A DNA stretch of 35,047 nucleotides from an uncultured Bacteroidota bacterium (GTDB lineage: Bacteria > Bacteroidota > Bacteroidia > Flavobacteriales > Flavobacteriaceae). The translations under genes and the position numbers were made by a program. Positions 9,474 through 18,727 of the stretch are shown in pieces (position 1 is the stretch's first letter; the number at the start of each line of letters is the position of its first letter). The DNA is taken from assembly GCA_903838055.1 (NCBI GenBank), contig CAILWV010000045.1:1-35047 (forward strand), read 5' to 3'. Below the pieces are notes generated by a model. That model was not told where the DNA came from, made no database searches, and worked only from the letters and a program-made list of their open reading frames with translations.

Positions 9474-9492
9474 TTTTAAATTTATTAAAAAC

Positions 9493-11292
9493 ATGAAAAA
9501 TAGTATATTAATTGCAACAATATTTTTTACAGGCCTATTTACTTCTTGTAATAATATCACCGATAGCGCCTTAGAAGCTCCATCACAATCTACATTAGAT
9601 GAATCTGTAATTTTCTCTAATTATGATTTAGCAAAAGGAGCTATAGATGGAATAAAAATTCCATTTGGAGAGACAAATTCTTACAGAGGTAGATATTTGC
9701 CTTGGTATGGATTCAATACAGATACAGAGTGGTACAATACTTCAGAATCAACTACTGATGATAAGCCGGATCTTTGTGTGTATGATGCAAAACCAAATAA
9801 CAGTCAAATGAATACTACAAATAATGCTTGGGCAATGATGTATTCAGGTATTGAACGTGCTAATATTTGTATTCATGGTTTGCGTAACTATGGTAATCCA
9901 ACTCCTGGAAGTGATATGGGTTATTTATTAGGATCAGCTTTGACTTTAAGAGCAGTATATTATGCCGATTTATTGAAAGCATGGGGAGATGTTCCTGCTC
10001 GTTTTGAACCTATCAATAGTGAAAACTTATACTTACCTAAAACTAGTAGAGATATAATTTATAAACAACTTATTCAAGACTTAGGAGAGGCAGCTAATTT
10101 AGTTCCTTGGCCAAATAATTCTGCTTTAACTGCAAATGTTGAAAATATTAATAAAGCATTTGTTAAAGGTCTTAGAGCTAGATTAGCTTTAGTAGCAAGT
10201 GGTTACCAACAATATCCTGATGGAATAAGAAGAAGTACGGATCCAGCCCTTTCAGTATCTAACATGTATACCATTGCTTTAAATGAGTGTAAAGATGTAA
10301 TAAATAGTGGTAGTGCTCATTTAGAATCTTCTTTTCTTAATTTCTGGAAAAAATATAACCAAGAATATACTGTAGCAGGAGGTGAATCACTTTGGGAAAT
10401 TCCTTTTGCTGACGGTCGTGGTAGAATGTTATTTACTTTTGCAGTTAAACATACAAGTATTGACCAATTTCAAGGAAATGGATCTAATAGAGGAGGAGTA
10501 GCTGGACCATTACCTAACATTTTTTATGATTTTGATGATGTTGATAGTAGAAGAGATGTTACTTGTGTACCTTATACTTATGGAACTGCTGTTGGTAATC
10601 CACCAATTGCAAAACAACAATTAGCAGCATTAAATAAGTGGTCTTTTGGAAAATATCGTTATGAATGGATGAATAGATATGTTACTTCTACTAATGACGA
10701 TGGTATTAATAAAATTTACATGCGTTATGCTGAAATCCTTTTAATGGCTGCTGAAACTGCTAATGAACTTGAAGGTCCTTCTGCTGCAGCTCCTTATTTA
10801 AAACAAATTCGTTATAGAGCATTCGATCCTTCAGTACAAAATATTAAAGTGGATAATTATGTAAATGCTTTGGGAAGCAAACAAGCTATGTTTAACGCTA
10901 TTGTTGAAGAGCATAAATTTGAATTTACCGGAGAAATGGAGCGTAAACAAGCACTTATCCGTTGGAATTTACTTGGTACAAAATTGAATGAAGCAAAAGA
11001 TAAAATGTTCCGTTTGCAACAACGTACGGGTGAATATGCAAATGTTCCATCTACATTGTATTATAAATATAATACAGATAATGTAACCTTAACTGTTTAT
11101 GGATTAAACCACGGTGAATTTACTGATCCAGGTGCTGGTTATACTCCTAAAAGTTGGTCTACATTAGACGATGTTAAAATAAATTCAATTTACAGAGCAG
11201 GTTCAAATCCCGATAACAGACAATTTTGGCCAATATGGCAAGTATTTCTAGACGGTAGTAACGGATTAATACAAAACGATTACGGTTACTAG
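9493..11292 (+). CDS. SusD/RagB-family glycan-binding lipoprotein
   Basis: Surface lipoprotein that caps the SusC transporter and captures oligosaccharides before import. The 599-residue protein starts with a lipoprotein signal (lipobox FTSC, Cys19). It has the SusD N-terminal pattern with an early acidic and hydrophobic segment, the internal ALTLRAVYYADLLKAWGDVP stretch typical of the TPR-like part, and KIYMRYAEILLMAAETANE near the C-terminal half, a conserved signature of the family. Such lipoproteins usually sit outside the cell facing SusC. It is 19 bp after susC. A hairpin lies between its stop codon and the next gene. Ligand is inferred to be pectic from the locus. Confidence 0.95.
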   Translation: MKNSILIATIFFTGLFTSCNNITDSALEAPSQSTLDESVIFSNYDLAKGAIDGIKIPFGETNSYRGRYLPWYGFNTDTEWYNTSESTTDDKPDLCVYDAKPNNSQMNTTNNAWAMMYSGIERANICIHGLRNYGNPTPGSDMGYLLGSALTLRAVYYADLLKAWGDVPARFEPINSENLYLPKTSRDIIYKQLIQDLGEAANLVPWPNNSALTANVENINKAFVKGLRARLALVASGYQQYPDGIRRSTDPALSVSNMYTIALNECKDVINSGSAHLESSFLNFWKKYNQEYTVAGGESLWEIPFADGRGRMLFTFAVKHTSIDQFQGNGSNRGGVAGPLPNIFYDFDDVDSRRDVTCVPYTYGTAVGNPPIAKQQLAALNKWSFGKYRYEWMNRYVTSTNDDGINKIYMRYAEILLMAAETANELEGPSAAAPYLKQIRYRAFDPSVQNIKVDNYVNALGSKQAMFNAIVEEHKFEFTGEMERKQALIRWNLLGTKLNEAKDKMFRLQQRTGEYANVPSTLYYKYNTDNVTLTVYGLNHGEFTDPGAGYTPKSWSTLDDVKINSIYRAGSNPDNRQFWPIWQVFLDGSNGLIQNDYGY

Positions 11293-11338
11293 TATTTACT
11301 TTTATAAATAATTATTAATTTTATCAATTAATATAGGA

Positions 11339-11370
11339 AAAGAGAGGTTAATTTTTATTTTCCTCTCTTT
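11339..11370 (+). terminator. Hairpin between susD and GH105 (partial terminator or mRNA processing site)
   Basis: A 9-bp inverted repeat, AAAGAGAGG (11339-11347) with CCTCTCTTT (11362-11370), has a 14-base AT loop. Only a broken T-rich tail (CTTTAATTTT) follows, so complete termination is doubtful. A stem here could lower expression of the downstream enzymes relative to susCD or protect the susCD message. Confidence 0.5.
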
Positions 11371-11380
11371 CTTTAATTTT

Positions 11381-12595
11381 ATGGAAAACAAAAAAATGTA
11401 TTTAAAAAAAATTATTATTGTTTTGATAGTTTTTATTGGTTTTAAAGTGCCAGCACAAAACAGTCAAGATTCAGTTTATATAGGTGTCCCAATTAATTTA
11501 AAATGGTCAGAACGAATGGCATTGTCCATAATGAAGCGACATCCAAATGCTTATCAAATAGATGAACAAAAAGAACCAAAATGGGATTATGTTCATGGTT
11601 TGGTTTTGCTTTCCATGGAAAAATTATATAAAGAAAACAATCAAATTAAATATTATAATTATATCAAAAGTTATGCAGATGCAACTATTGATGATAAAGG
11701 AGAAGTGAAATCCTATAAATTTGAAAATTATAATATAGACATGATAACTGCTGGTAGAATTCTATTTAATCTTTATCAAACAACTAAAGAAGAAAGATAT
11801 CTTAGCGTAATAAAATTATTAAGAAAACAGTTAGAAGAACAACCTAGAACAAATAGTGGTGGTTTCTGGCATAAAAAAGCATATCCAAATCAAATGTGGT
11901 TAGACGGGATATATATGGGTGAACCATTTTATGCTCAATATACTGTTCAATTTGAAAATGGTGAAAATCTAAACGATATTGCTAAACAATTTGAACTAAT
12001 TCAATTCCATGCTACAGATAAAAAAACTGGTTTGTTGTATCATGGTTGGGATGAAAGTAAACAAATGGCTTGGGCAGATAAAAATTCAGGATGCTCCCCT
12101 AATTTTTGGTCAAGATCTATTGGTTGGTACATGATGGCCTTAGTAGATGTTTTAGATTACTTTCCCAAAAATCATTCTAAACAAAAGGAATTAGTAACTT
12201 ATTTAAATAAAATTGCAAAAAGTGTAACTAAGTTCCAAGATAATTCAGGTCTTTGGTATCAAGTAACAGATAAAGGTTCTAAAGAAGGAAATTATTTAGA
12301 ATCTTCAGGATCCTCAATGTTTGCTTATGCATTAGCAAAAGGAGTTAATAAAGGATATCTGCCAAAAAAATATAGAGAAGTTGCTAATAAAGCATTTGAT
12401 GGTTTAACTACGAAATTGATAAAAACTGAAATTGACGGAGAAATTCATATTACCCAAGCTTGTGCAGTTGCGGGTTTGGGAGGAAAGCCCTATCGTGATG
12501 GCTCTTATTCTTATTATGTAAACGAAAGAAAGAAAGACGATGATCCTAAAGCAACAGGCGCTTTTATTCTTGCCGCATTAGAATTGAATAGATAG
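11381..12595 (+). CDS. GH105 unsaturated uronyl hydrolase (first copy)
   Basis: Removes the delta-4,5-unsaturated galacturonate left at the non-reducing end of oligosaccharides by pectate or rhamnogalacturonan lyases. The 404-residue protein has the (alpha/alpha)6 family pattern: W-D-Y after an early KEPKWDY (65-70 region), NQMWLDGIYMG (170-180) with catalytic-type D175, HGWDESK (221-227), and WSRSIGWYMMALVDVLDYFP. A Met at codon 6 (11396) is preceded by an A-rich stretch and directly begins the signal peptide, so the true start may be there. The location is probably periplasmic, as no T9SS domain is present. A second GH105 at 30841 is paralogous but differs near the substrate pocket. Unsaturated galacturonyl versus rhamnogalacturonyl specificity is unresolved. 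Confidence 0.92.
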   Translation: MENKKMYLKKIIIVLIVFIGFKVPAQNSQDSVYIGVPINLKWSERMALSIMKRHPNAYQIDEQKEPKWDYVHGLVLLSMEKLYKENNQIKYYNYIKSYADATIDDKGEVKSYKFENYNIDMITAGRILFNLYQTTKEERYLSVIKLLRKQLEEQPRTNSGGFWHKKAYPNQMWLDGIYMGEPFYAQYTVQFENGENLNDIAKQFELIQFHATDKKTGLLYHGWDESKQMAWADKNSGCSPNFWSRSIGWYMMALVDVLDYFPKNHSKQKELVTYLNKIAKSVTKFQDNSGLWYQVTDKGSKEGNYLESSGSSMFAYALAKGVNKGYLPKKYREVANKAFDGLTTKLIKTEIDGEIHITQACAVAGLGGKPYRDGSYSYYVNERKKDDDPKATGAFILAALELNR

Positions 12596-12610
12596 TTCCT
12601 TGCCAAAGAA

Positions 12611-14230
12611 ATGAAAATAAGAGTTTTAATTTTTTTCTTTTTATTAACTTTTACCTTATTCGGACAAGGTAATGATGAATCTATTTCAAAACCTATTTGG
12701 ATATCAGATAATGGAAATGGAACTTATACAAATCCAATAATAAATAGTGATTATTCAGATCCTGATGTAATTAGAGTTGGGAATAAGTACTACATGACTG
12801 CATCTTCCTTTAATTGTATTCCTGGTTTACCAATTCTTGAATCGAATGATTTAGTTAATTGGAAATTGATAAGTTATGCATTACCAAAACTATTTCCTGA
12901 GGAAGTTTATGATAAACCGCAACATGGAAAAGGAATTTGGGCACCTTGTATTCGATTTCACAATAGTGAATTTTATATTTACTATCCTGATCCTGATTAT
13001 GGCATCTATAGAATAAAGTCCAAAACAATAGATGGAAATTGGTCGGATCCGATTTTAGTTAAATCAGGAAAAGGATTAATTGACCCAACACCACTATGGG
13101 ATGATGATGGAAAATCATATTTAGTTTATGCATTCGCAGGGAGTAGAGCTGGGATAAAAAGTATGCTAGTTGTTTGCACCATGAATTCAGAGGGATCAAT
13201 TGCAAATAATGATGAGGTACTACTAATAGATGGTCATCAAGAAGAACCAACTATTGAAGGACCAAAAATTTACAAGAAAAATGGATTTTATTATATTTTT
13301 GCGCCTGCTGGCGGAGTTGCAACAGGTTGGCAGACAGTATTGCGAGCCGTAAATATATTCGGTCCCTATGAAAAGAAAAAAGTATTAATTCAAGGAGAAT
13401 CGAAAGTTAATGGGCCACATCAAGGTGCTTGGGTTCAAACACAAACAGGCGAAGATTGGTTTGTTCATTTTCAAGATAAAGGTGTTTGTGGTAGAGTAGT
13501 ACATTTAGAGCCATTAACTTGGAAAAATAATTGGCCAATTATAGGAATAGATTCGAACAAAGATGGAGTAGGAGAGCCGGTAAAAGAATTTAAAAAGCCA
13601 AATATTGGTAAACAAATAAACAATAATTTGCTTCAATGTTCCGATGAGTTTAATGAAGTTAAGTTAGGACTTCAATGGCAATGGCATGCAAATCCAAAAA
13701 TAAATTGGGGTTTCCCAACAAGTCTTGGGTATTACATTTTAAACTGTATTCCAAAGCCAAAAGAATATGCTAACCTTTGGGATGTTCCAAATTTATTATT
13801 ACAAAAATTTCCTTCAGATGAATTTACAGCAACAACCAAATTGACTTTTACACCTCATTTTGACAATGAAGAAGCAGGATTAGTTATTATGGGATTGGAT
13901 TATTGTTTTTTGAGATTGAAACAAATAAATGGTAAATTATTTTTATCTCAAATTATTTGTGTTGATGCCGATACTAAACAATTAGAAAAAGAAATAGAAA
14001 CTTTAGAAATTAATAATAATTTAATATTTCTTAAAGTTAAAGTTACAGAAAATGGAAATTGTACTTTTTATTATAGTCAAGATGGTACAAATTTCAGTAG
14101 CATAGGTATTTCATTTAAAGCAAAAGAAGGTAAATGGATAGGGGCCAAGTTAGGTTTTGTTTCTTTGCGAGATGGATTTACTAACGATGCTGGAAATATT
14201 AAAATGGATTGGATAAGATTTAAAAAATAA
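12611..14230 (+). CDS. GH43-family glycosidase (arabinofuranosidase/xylosidase type)
   Basis: A 539-residue glycoside hydrolase family 43 enzyme with a signal peptide ending near FGQG (residue 20). The five-bladed propeller domain shows the catalytic triad of acids: D50 in SDPDVIR, D158 in GLIDPTPLWDDDG, and E216 in TIEGPKI. A C-terminal concanavalin-like domain (about 340-539) matches the beta-sandwich that follows many GH43 enzymes. In a pectin locus it would trim arabinose or xylose from side chains such as those of rhamnogalacturonan I or xylogalacturonan. It lies 15 bp after GH105 and 13 bp before PL10. No T9SS domain is seen, so it is probably periplasmic. Family certain; the sugar removed is inferred. 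Confidence 0.9.
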   Translation: MKIRVLIFFFLLTFTLFGQGNDESISKPIWISDNGNGTYTNPIINSDYSDPDVIRVGNKYYMTASSFNCIPGLPILESNDLVNWKLISYALPKLFPEEVYDKPQHGKGIWAPCIRFHNSEFYIYYPDPDYGIYRIKSKTIDGNWSDPILVKSGKGLIDPTPLWDDDGKSYLVYAFAGSRAGIKSMLVVCTMNSEGSIANNDEVLLIDGHQEEPTIEGPKIYKKNGFYYIFAPAGGVATGWQTVLRAVNIFGPYEKKKVLIQGESKVNGPHQGAWVQTQTGEDWFVHFQDKGVCGRVVHLEPLTWKNNWPIIGIDSNKDGVGEPVKEFKKPNIGKQINNNLLQCSDEFNEVKLGLQWQWHANPKINWGFPTSLGYYILNCIPKPKEYANLWDVPNLLLQKFPSDEFTATTKLTFTPHFDNEEAGLVIMGLDYCFLRLKQINGKLFLSQIICVDADTKQLEKEIETLEINNNLIFLKVKVTENGNCTFYYSQDGTNFSSIGISFKAKEGKWIGAKLGFVSLRDGFTNDAGNIKMDWIRFKK

Positions 14231-14243
14231 AAAAATAAAAAAA

Positions 14244-15368
14244 ATGAAAAAAATATCAATTGTATTTATTGTTCTGTTTGTTGCAGTTTCTTGCAAATCA
14301 TTAGCTCAAGACAATAAATTGCCAGAAAAAGATTTGCAAAATAAAGCCCATGGAAAGATAACCGATTGGAATAAATTTATTATTTCAAAGGATGATAATT
14401 GGTTCGCATCAGAAGAGGCTTTAAAAATTGCAGGTAATGTTTTGTTATACCAAAGAGAAATTGGAGGCTGGCCCAAAAATATTCAAATGCAAAATGTACT
14501 TTCTGAAAACGAAAAACAACAATTGATTGACATTAAATCTGACCCAAAAGATTGCACTATTGACAATGGTGCCACATGTCAAGAAATGGTTTTTTTATCT
14601 AAAATATATAAACATCACCCTGAAGAAATTTATAAAAATTCATTTTTAAAAGGTTTGATGTACTTGTTAATGGCGCAATATAATAATGGTGGTTGGCCTC
14701 AATTTTACCCATTAAAAAAAGGATATGCCACGCATATTACCTACAATGATGATTCTATGGTAAATGTTTTAAAAATTCTGAAAGAGATAAAAGAAAATTC
14801 TAAATTTAATTCAATTGAAATTCCAAGTGAAATAAATCAAAAAGCAATAATAGCATTTGACAAAGGAATTGATTGTATTTTGAAAACACAATATATACAA
14901 AATGGAGTCTTAACTAGTTGGTGTGCCCAACACGATGAAGTTACATTAGCACCTGCAAACGCAAGAGCTTTTGAACTCGCTTCTTTAAGCGGAAAAGAAT
15001 CTGCTAAAATTGTTCTGTTATTAATGTCTATTGATAAACCATCTCCCGAAATCATTACATCAATTGAAGCTTCGGTTAAGTGGTTTGAGGCTACCAAAAT
15101 TAAAGGGATTAAAATAGAAAATACTCCAATTGGAACAGGTGATAAAACAGATAAAATTGTAGTTAAAAGTGTTGATGCTGAACCACTTTGGGCGAGATTT
15201 ATGGATTTAGAAAATAACCAACCATTTTTTTGCGATCGTGATGGAATTAAAAAAACAACGTTAGAGGAAATTGGTTATGAGCGAAGAAATGGATACGCAT
15301 GGTACACTAATGAGCCAAAAGAAGTTTTGAAAAGATATGAAAAATGGGAAGAATTGAACAAGCGATAA
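14244..15368 (+). CDS. PL10 pectate lyase lipoprotein
   Basis: A 374-residue polysaccharide lyase of family 10, cleaving polygalacturonate by beta-elimination. It begins with a lipoprotein-like signal (AVSC, Cys17). The family pattern is clear: IGGWPKN (73-79), NGATCQEM (108-115), NGGWPQFYP (148-156), HITYNDDSM (164-172) and the long conserved CAQHDEVTLAPANARAFE (227-244), whose Asp and Arg positions correspond to the acidic and arginine residues of the PL10 active site. It is the last gene of the operon that begins with GH28. Only a weak AT-only hairpin follows before the next promoter. Being a lipoprotein it probably acts at a membrane on imported or surface-bound oligogalacturonides, unlike the T9SS-exported PL1 enzymes. 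Confidence 0.9.
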   Translation: MKKISIVFIVLFVAVSCKSLAQDNKLPEKDLQNKAHGKITDWNKFIISKDDNWFASEEALKIAGNVLLYQREIGGWPKNIQMQNVLSENEKQQLIDIKSDPKDCTIDNGATCQEMVFLSKIYKHHPEEIYKNSFLKGLMYLLMAQYNNGGWPQFYPLKKGYATHITYNDDSMVNVLKILKEIKENSKFNSIEIPSEINQKAIIAFDKGIDCILKTQYIQNGVLTSWCAQHDEVTLAPANARAFELASLSGKESAKIVLLLMSIDKPSPEIITSIEASVKWFEATKIKGIKIENTPIGTGDKTDKIVVKSVDAEPLWARFMDLENNQPFFCDRDGIKKTTLEEIGYERRNGYAWYTNEPKEVLKRYEKWEELNKR

Positions 15369-15422
15369 CTTCCTTTAAAAAAATAAAATTCTAACTTTTA
15401 TTTTATAAATCAATAAATTTAT

Positions 15423-15430
15423 TAATTTAG
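15423..15430 (+). promoter_or_regulatory. -7 element of the pectin methylesterase unit
   Basis: TAATTTAG matches the consensus TAnnTTTG at all but one fixed position and directly abuts operator B. No TTTG is present at the 19-bp spaced -33 position, suggesting a weaker promoter. Confidence 0.5.
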
Positions 15431-15444
15431 CGCAATCGATTGCA
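15431..15444 (+). promoter_or_regulatory. LacI-type operator B (pectin methylesterase-PL1 unit)
   Basis: CGCAATCGATTGCA differs from the perfect palindrome only in the first base. It follows the -7 element with no gap, and the start codon of the methylesterase is 21 bp downstream. Confidence 0.8.
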
Positions 15445-15465
15445 TTTTAAATAATAAACTAAGTT

Positions 15466-18400
15466 ATGAAAAAAATAGTATATCTATTTTTTATTTCAAT
15501 GTTACTTTCAATATCCTCTGCGCATTCGCAATCTGCTGATGTTTGGGATTTTGGAGCTACACAATTAGATACTAATTTATATAATAACCAACTCACGGAG
15601 TCTGTTATTAATGCTTGGTATGGTACTTCAGTAGCTTCAGGAACTGTAGGGGTTAATTTTCCAGTTAGCTTTACTTCGGGGGCTTTATCTTGGGTAGGTA
15701 ATAGTGCTGATAGACTTAGAACAATAAACACAAATCTTTCTAGATTTGATGCAAATGTAGCAAGTGTTACAAATTATAATGGAAGGATTTATTGTAATGG
15801 TACCCCTTCATTAAGTTCAGGGATTCCAACAAATAGATTTTTGAGGATTTCTCTTAATGAAGATGACGAAGTAACTATTGTTTGCAGAACTGATGCTGCT
15901 GGAACAATTAATTTTGTTAATGAAAACAACCCCCAATTGCAATCTGATAATATGTCCGTAACTTTTGCAAGTGGCGCAATTACATTAGCAAAATTTGTAG
16001 CAAAAAATGCAGGAACATATAAAATATATTCGGCCGATGGTAAAGCTAGTTTTTATAGAATAATTAGAAAGCCAGCAGTATATACAAACATAAATGGAAG
16101 TATAGATATTTCTCAAGCTTCAGGTATTCCAAGTAATTATTCCGTTGTATTTACAAATCAAGCTGGCAAATCTTGGACGTCAACTATTAATAGCAACGGG
16201 ACGTATAATGTTAATGTTCCAATTGGATATGTTTATACTATTAGTTTATTAAATGCTAATGGTTTTATTGTTTCTAATGGATCTACTATTGATTTAACTA
16301 GTGTTACTTCATTAACTTTTAATCACGATATAATTATTCTCCATGTAACATTATTTCAAGTAACAGGCTCAATTAGTGGTTTAGGAACTTCTATTTCAAA
16401 TTTATCTTTGTCCTATATTGCTGCTCCAGCCAGTAATACTGTTTATTTTCCGACTCCACATATAAATGCTTTAAACGCTACTTATTCTGTGCAATTGGAG
16501 GCAAATGTTCCCTATTCAATAGTAGCAAATGGAGTAAATGATTATCAAATTGCATCTAATTCAATTACTATTTCTGCTCTAGACACGTCGTCTAACATAG
16601 ATTTTTCTTTGAAACCAGTTCACGCAATAACTATTAATACTCAAGGTTTAAGCTCTACTCAAGCCAATAGTTTGCAATTATCTTTTAGTAATCTTAATGA
16701 AAGTGGCTATTCCTATAATTTTAATTCAATTTCAGGAATTGTATTACGCGATGGAACCTATTCTGTTGCTGCTACAGGATTAGATAATTATCCGGTTCAG
16801 CTAGCTTTAACTTCTAATTTAGTTGTTAATGGTGTTAACACTTCTAAAACTTTAAATTTTATCCCTGTTAAAGTTTGGTCTTTTGAAGACAAAGTAATAA
16901 CGAATACTACAAGTGCATATAAAGGCATGCTTTTTACTGGTAATATTACAAATTCTCAAACCCAAGGTCATTTAATTGCTCAACCAAGTTCAACTGTAAA
17001 AGTACCTGTAAATCCAGGTGAAAAAATAGCAGTAACTTATTATTATGCAGCTAATTTTTCTATAGAAAATGGTGCGTCAATTTCAACAATCAATTCAACT
17101 GGCTCTACTTCACTTACAGATACCGTTGAATACGTTTATACGGGTTCTTCTTCAGGATTTGTAACTATTACTGTAAATGCGACTACTTATTTTACAGAAA
17201 TTAAAATTGGCGGAAGTATTCCATATAGTCCAATAATAACGGTTGGAGTAAATAAAGATTATCAAACTATTAATGCGGCATTAGGTGCAATATCTAATAT
17301 GATAAGAACTTCTACAGATAGGGTTGTTGTCATGATAGATCCTGGAAATTATGAAGAAATGTTGACTATTAATCAACCACTTGTTACATTGAAAAATGCT
17401 TCTGCAAATCCCAGTACAGCGTTATTAAATGCAGGAGTTTCGATTGATTCAAATGCTGTTAGAATTACATCTTATTATGGTCATGGATATACTTATTTTA
17501 GCATGTCATCTGATCAAAAATGGCACCAAGATGTTTTAAATGTAAATATTGAAAATGGTTATGCTTCCTATCAAAATTCAGGTTCTGGAACTACTAATAA
17601 TTCCTACTGGAATGCAACAGTTGTTGTAGGTGCAAATGGTTTTGAAGCGGAAGGAATTATTTTTGAAAATTCGTTTAATCAATATATTTCTAATAAGGAA
17701 TCACAGGATAGAGTTATTGCATGGACAACCGGAAGTCCTGGAGTGCGTCCAACAAATTATGGAAATACTAATGTTCAAAATAAAAGTTTAGTTGAAAGAG
17801 CTGCCGCGATAGCAATAAAGAATAATGTTCAAAAAGTACTATTAAATAAATGTAGAGTAGTTGGTCGTCAAGATTCATTCTTTGGTGGTACAGGTGCTCG
17901 AGTAGCAGTTTATAAGGGAGACTTGATGGGAGCTGTGGATTATATTTTTGGCGGAATGGATGTTGTGTTTTATCAATCAAAATTAAGTATGAATATTAGT
18001 GATGCTTCAAATGACGCTTGTTACATTACAGCAGCACAACAAAGTTCAGGACGAGGTTTTTTAATGTATCAATGTACAATTACATCTGCAGAACCTGGAG
18101 CTGAAACTGCTTCAGTTTATAGAGCTAAACCAGGATATTTTGGTCGCCCATGGCTAGCAAATACAAGTGAAGTTGTTTTCTATAATACTACAATTGAAAC
18201 TTCAAATGCACCAAGTTATGTTGGACAATCTTTAATTCAGCCTCTAGGATGGTTAAATACTCTTGGAGGTACTTCTAGCGGAATGTATGAATACGGAACA
18301 ATTGAGCAATCTGGTGTTAATAACACACCTAGTCGCGCTAGTTGGGCAACTTCATTAAGTACGCCAATTTTAAATAATAATACTTCAATAACCACTTTAA

Positions 18401-18696
18401 ATTTCACTCAAGGTACGGATGGATGGGATCCTTTTCCGCAATTAATTGCAAATGATGCTCTTGCAGTAAATCAACAGCAATTTGTTTCATTAGTAAGTGT
18501 GCTTGCAATAAAAAATAATATAATCATTTCTAAAGTAAAATCAAATACTGAAGTAAAAGTATATTCTGTAGAGGGAAAATTGATAAAAGCTATAGAAATA
18601 AATGCGGACACAAATTTTAATTTACAACCAGGAATTTGGATAGTAAAAATTAAAGATAATGAAGGAGAAAAATCATTTAAGGTAATAACAAATTAA
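15466..18696 (+). CDS. Large multidomain T9SS pectin methylesterase (CE8)
   Basis: Removes methyl esters from homogalacturonan outside the cell, opening it to the lyases. The 1076-residue protein has a signal peptide (1-22), a WDFG module (about 25-200), three beta-rich repeats of 80-90 residues (about 205-290, 295-383, 385-466), a second WDFG-like module opening with VWSFED (about 469-583), the CE8 beta-helix (about 590-960) and a T9SS type A sorting domain (about 1000-1076). CE8 catalytic residues are present: Q802 and D803 in GRQDSFFG, nucleophile D825 in GAVDYIFG, R894 and W896 in FGRPW. CE8 enzymes usually have only 300-400 residues, so more than half of this protein is accessory. PL1 follows 31 bp downstream in the same unit, whose promoter carries operator B. 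Confidence 0.93.
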   Translation: MKKIVYLFFISMLLSISSAHSQSADVWDFGATQLDTNLYNNQLTESVINAWYGTSVASGTVGVNFPVSFTSGALSWVGNSADRLRTINTNLSRFDANVASVTNYNGRIYCNGTPSLSSGIPTNRFLRISLNEDDEVTIVCRTDAAGTINFVNENNPQLQSDNMSVTFASGAITLAKFVAKNAGTYKIYSADGKASFYRIIRKPAVYTNINGSIDISQASGIPSNYSVVFTNQAGKSWTSTINSNGTYNVNVPIGYVYTISLLNANGFIVSNGSTIDLTSVTSLTFNHDIIILHVTLFQVTGSISGLGTSISNLSLSYIAAPASNTVYFPTPHINALNATYSVQLEANVPYSIVANGVNDYQIASNSITISALDTSSNIDFSLKPVHAITINTQGLSSTQANSLQLSFSNLNESGYSYNFNSISGIVLRDGTYSVAATGLDNYPVQLALTSNLVVNGVNTSKTLNFIPVKVWSFEDKVITNTTSAYKGMLFTGNITNSQTQGHLIAQPSSTVKVPVNPGEKIAVTYYYAANFSIENGASISTINSTGSTSLTDTVEYVYTGSSSGFVTITVNATTYFTEIKIGGSIPYSPIITVGVNKDYQTINAALGAISNMIRTSTDRVVVMIDPGNYEEMLTINQPLVTLKNASANPSTALLNAGVSIDSNAVRITSYYGHGYTYFSMSSDQKWHQDVLNVNIENGYASYQNSGSGTTNNSYWNATVVVGANGFEAEGIIFENSFNQYISNKESQDRVIAWTTGSPGVRPTNYGNTNVQNKSLVERAAAIAIKNNVQKVLLNKCRVVGRQDSFFGGTGARVAVYKGDLMGAVDYIFGGMDVVFYQSKLSMNISDASNDACYITAAQQSSGRGFLMYQCTITSAEPGAETASVYRAKPGYFGRPWLANTSEVVFYNTTIETSNAPSYVGQSLIQPLGWLNTLGGTSSGMYEYGTIEQSGVNNTPSRASWATSLSTPILNNNTSITTLNFTQGTDGWDPFPQLIANDALAVNQQQFVSLVSVLAIKNNIIISKVKSNTEVKVYSVEGKLIKAIEINADTNFNLQPGIWIVKIKDNEGEKSFKVITN

Positions 18697-18727
18697 TTAG
18701 TATTAAAAATTCAATAAATAAAATCAA

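Noticed and set aside
15380..15404. AT-only inverted repeat after the PL10 gene as a terminator
   Set aside because: The 9-bp stem contains only A-T pairs and would be too weak; in this AT-rich sequence such repeats are common by chance.
15466..18696. Methylesterase as a fusion of two genes by assembly error
   Set aside because: The reading frame is continuous from signal peptide to T9SS domain, and modular enzymes of this type are normal for T9SS bacteria.
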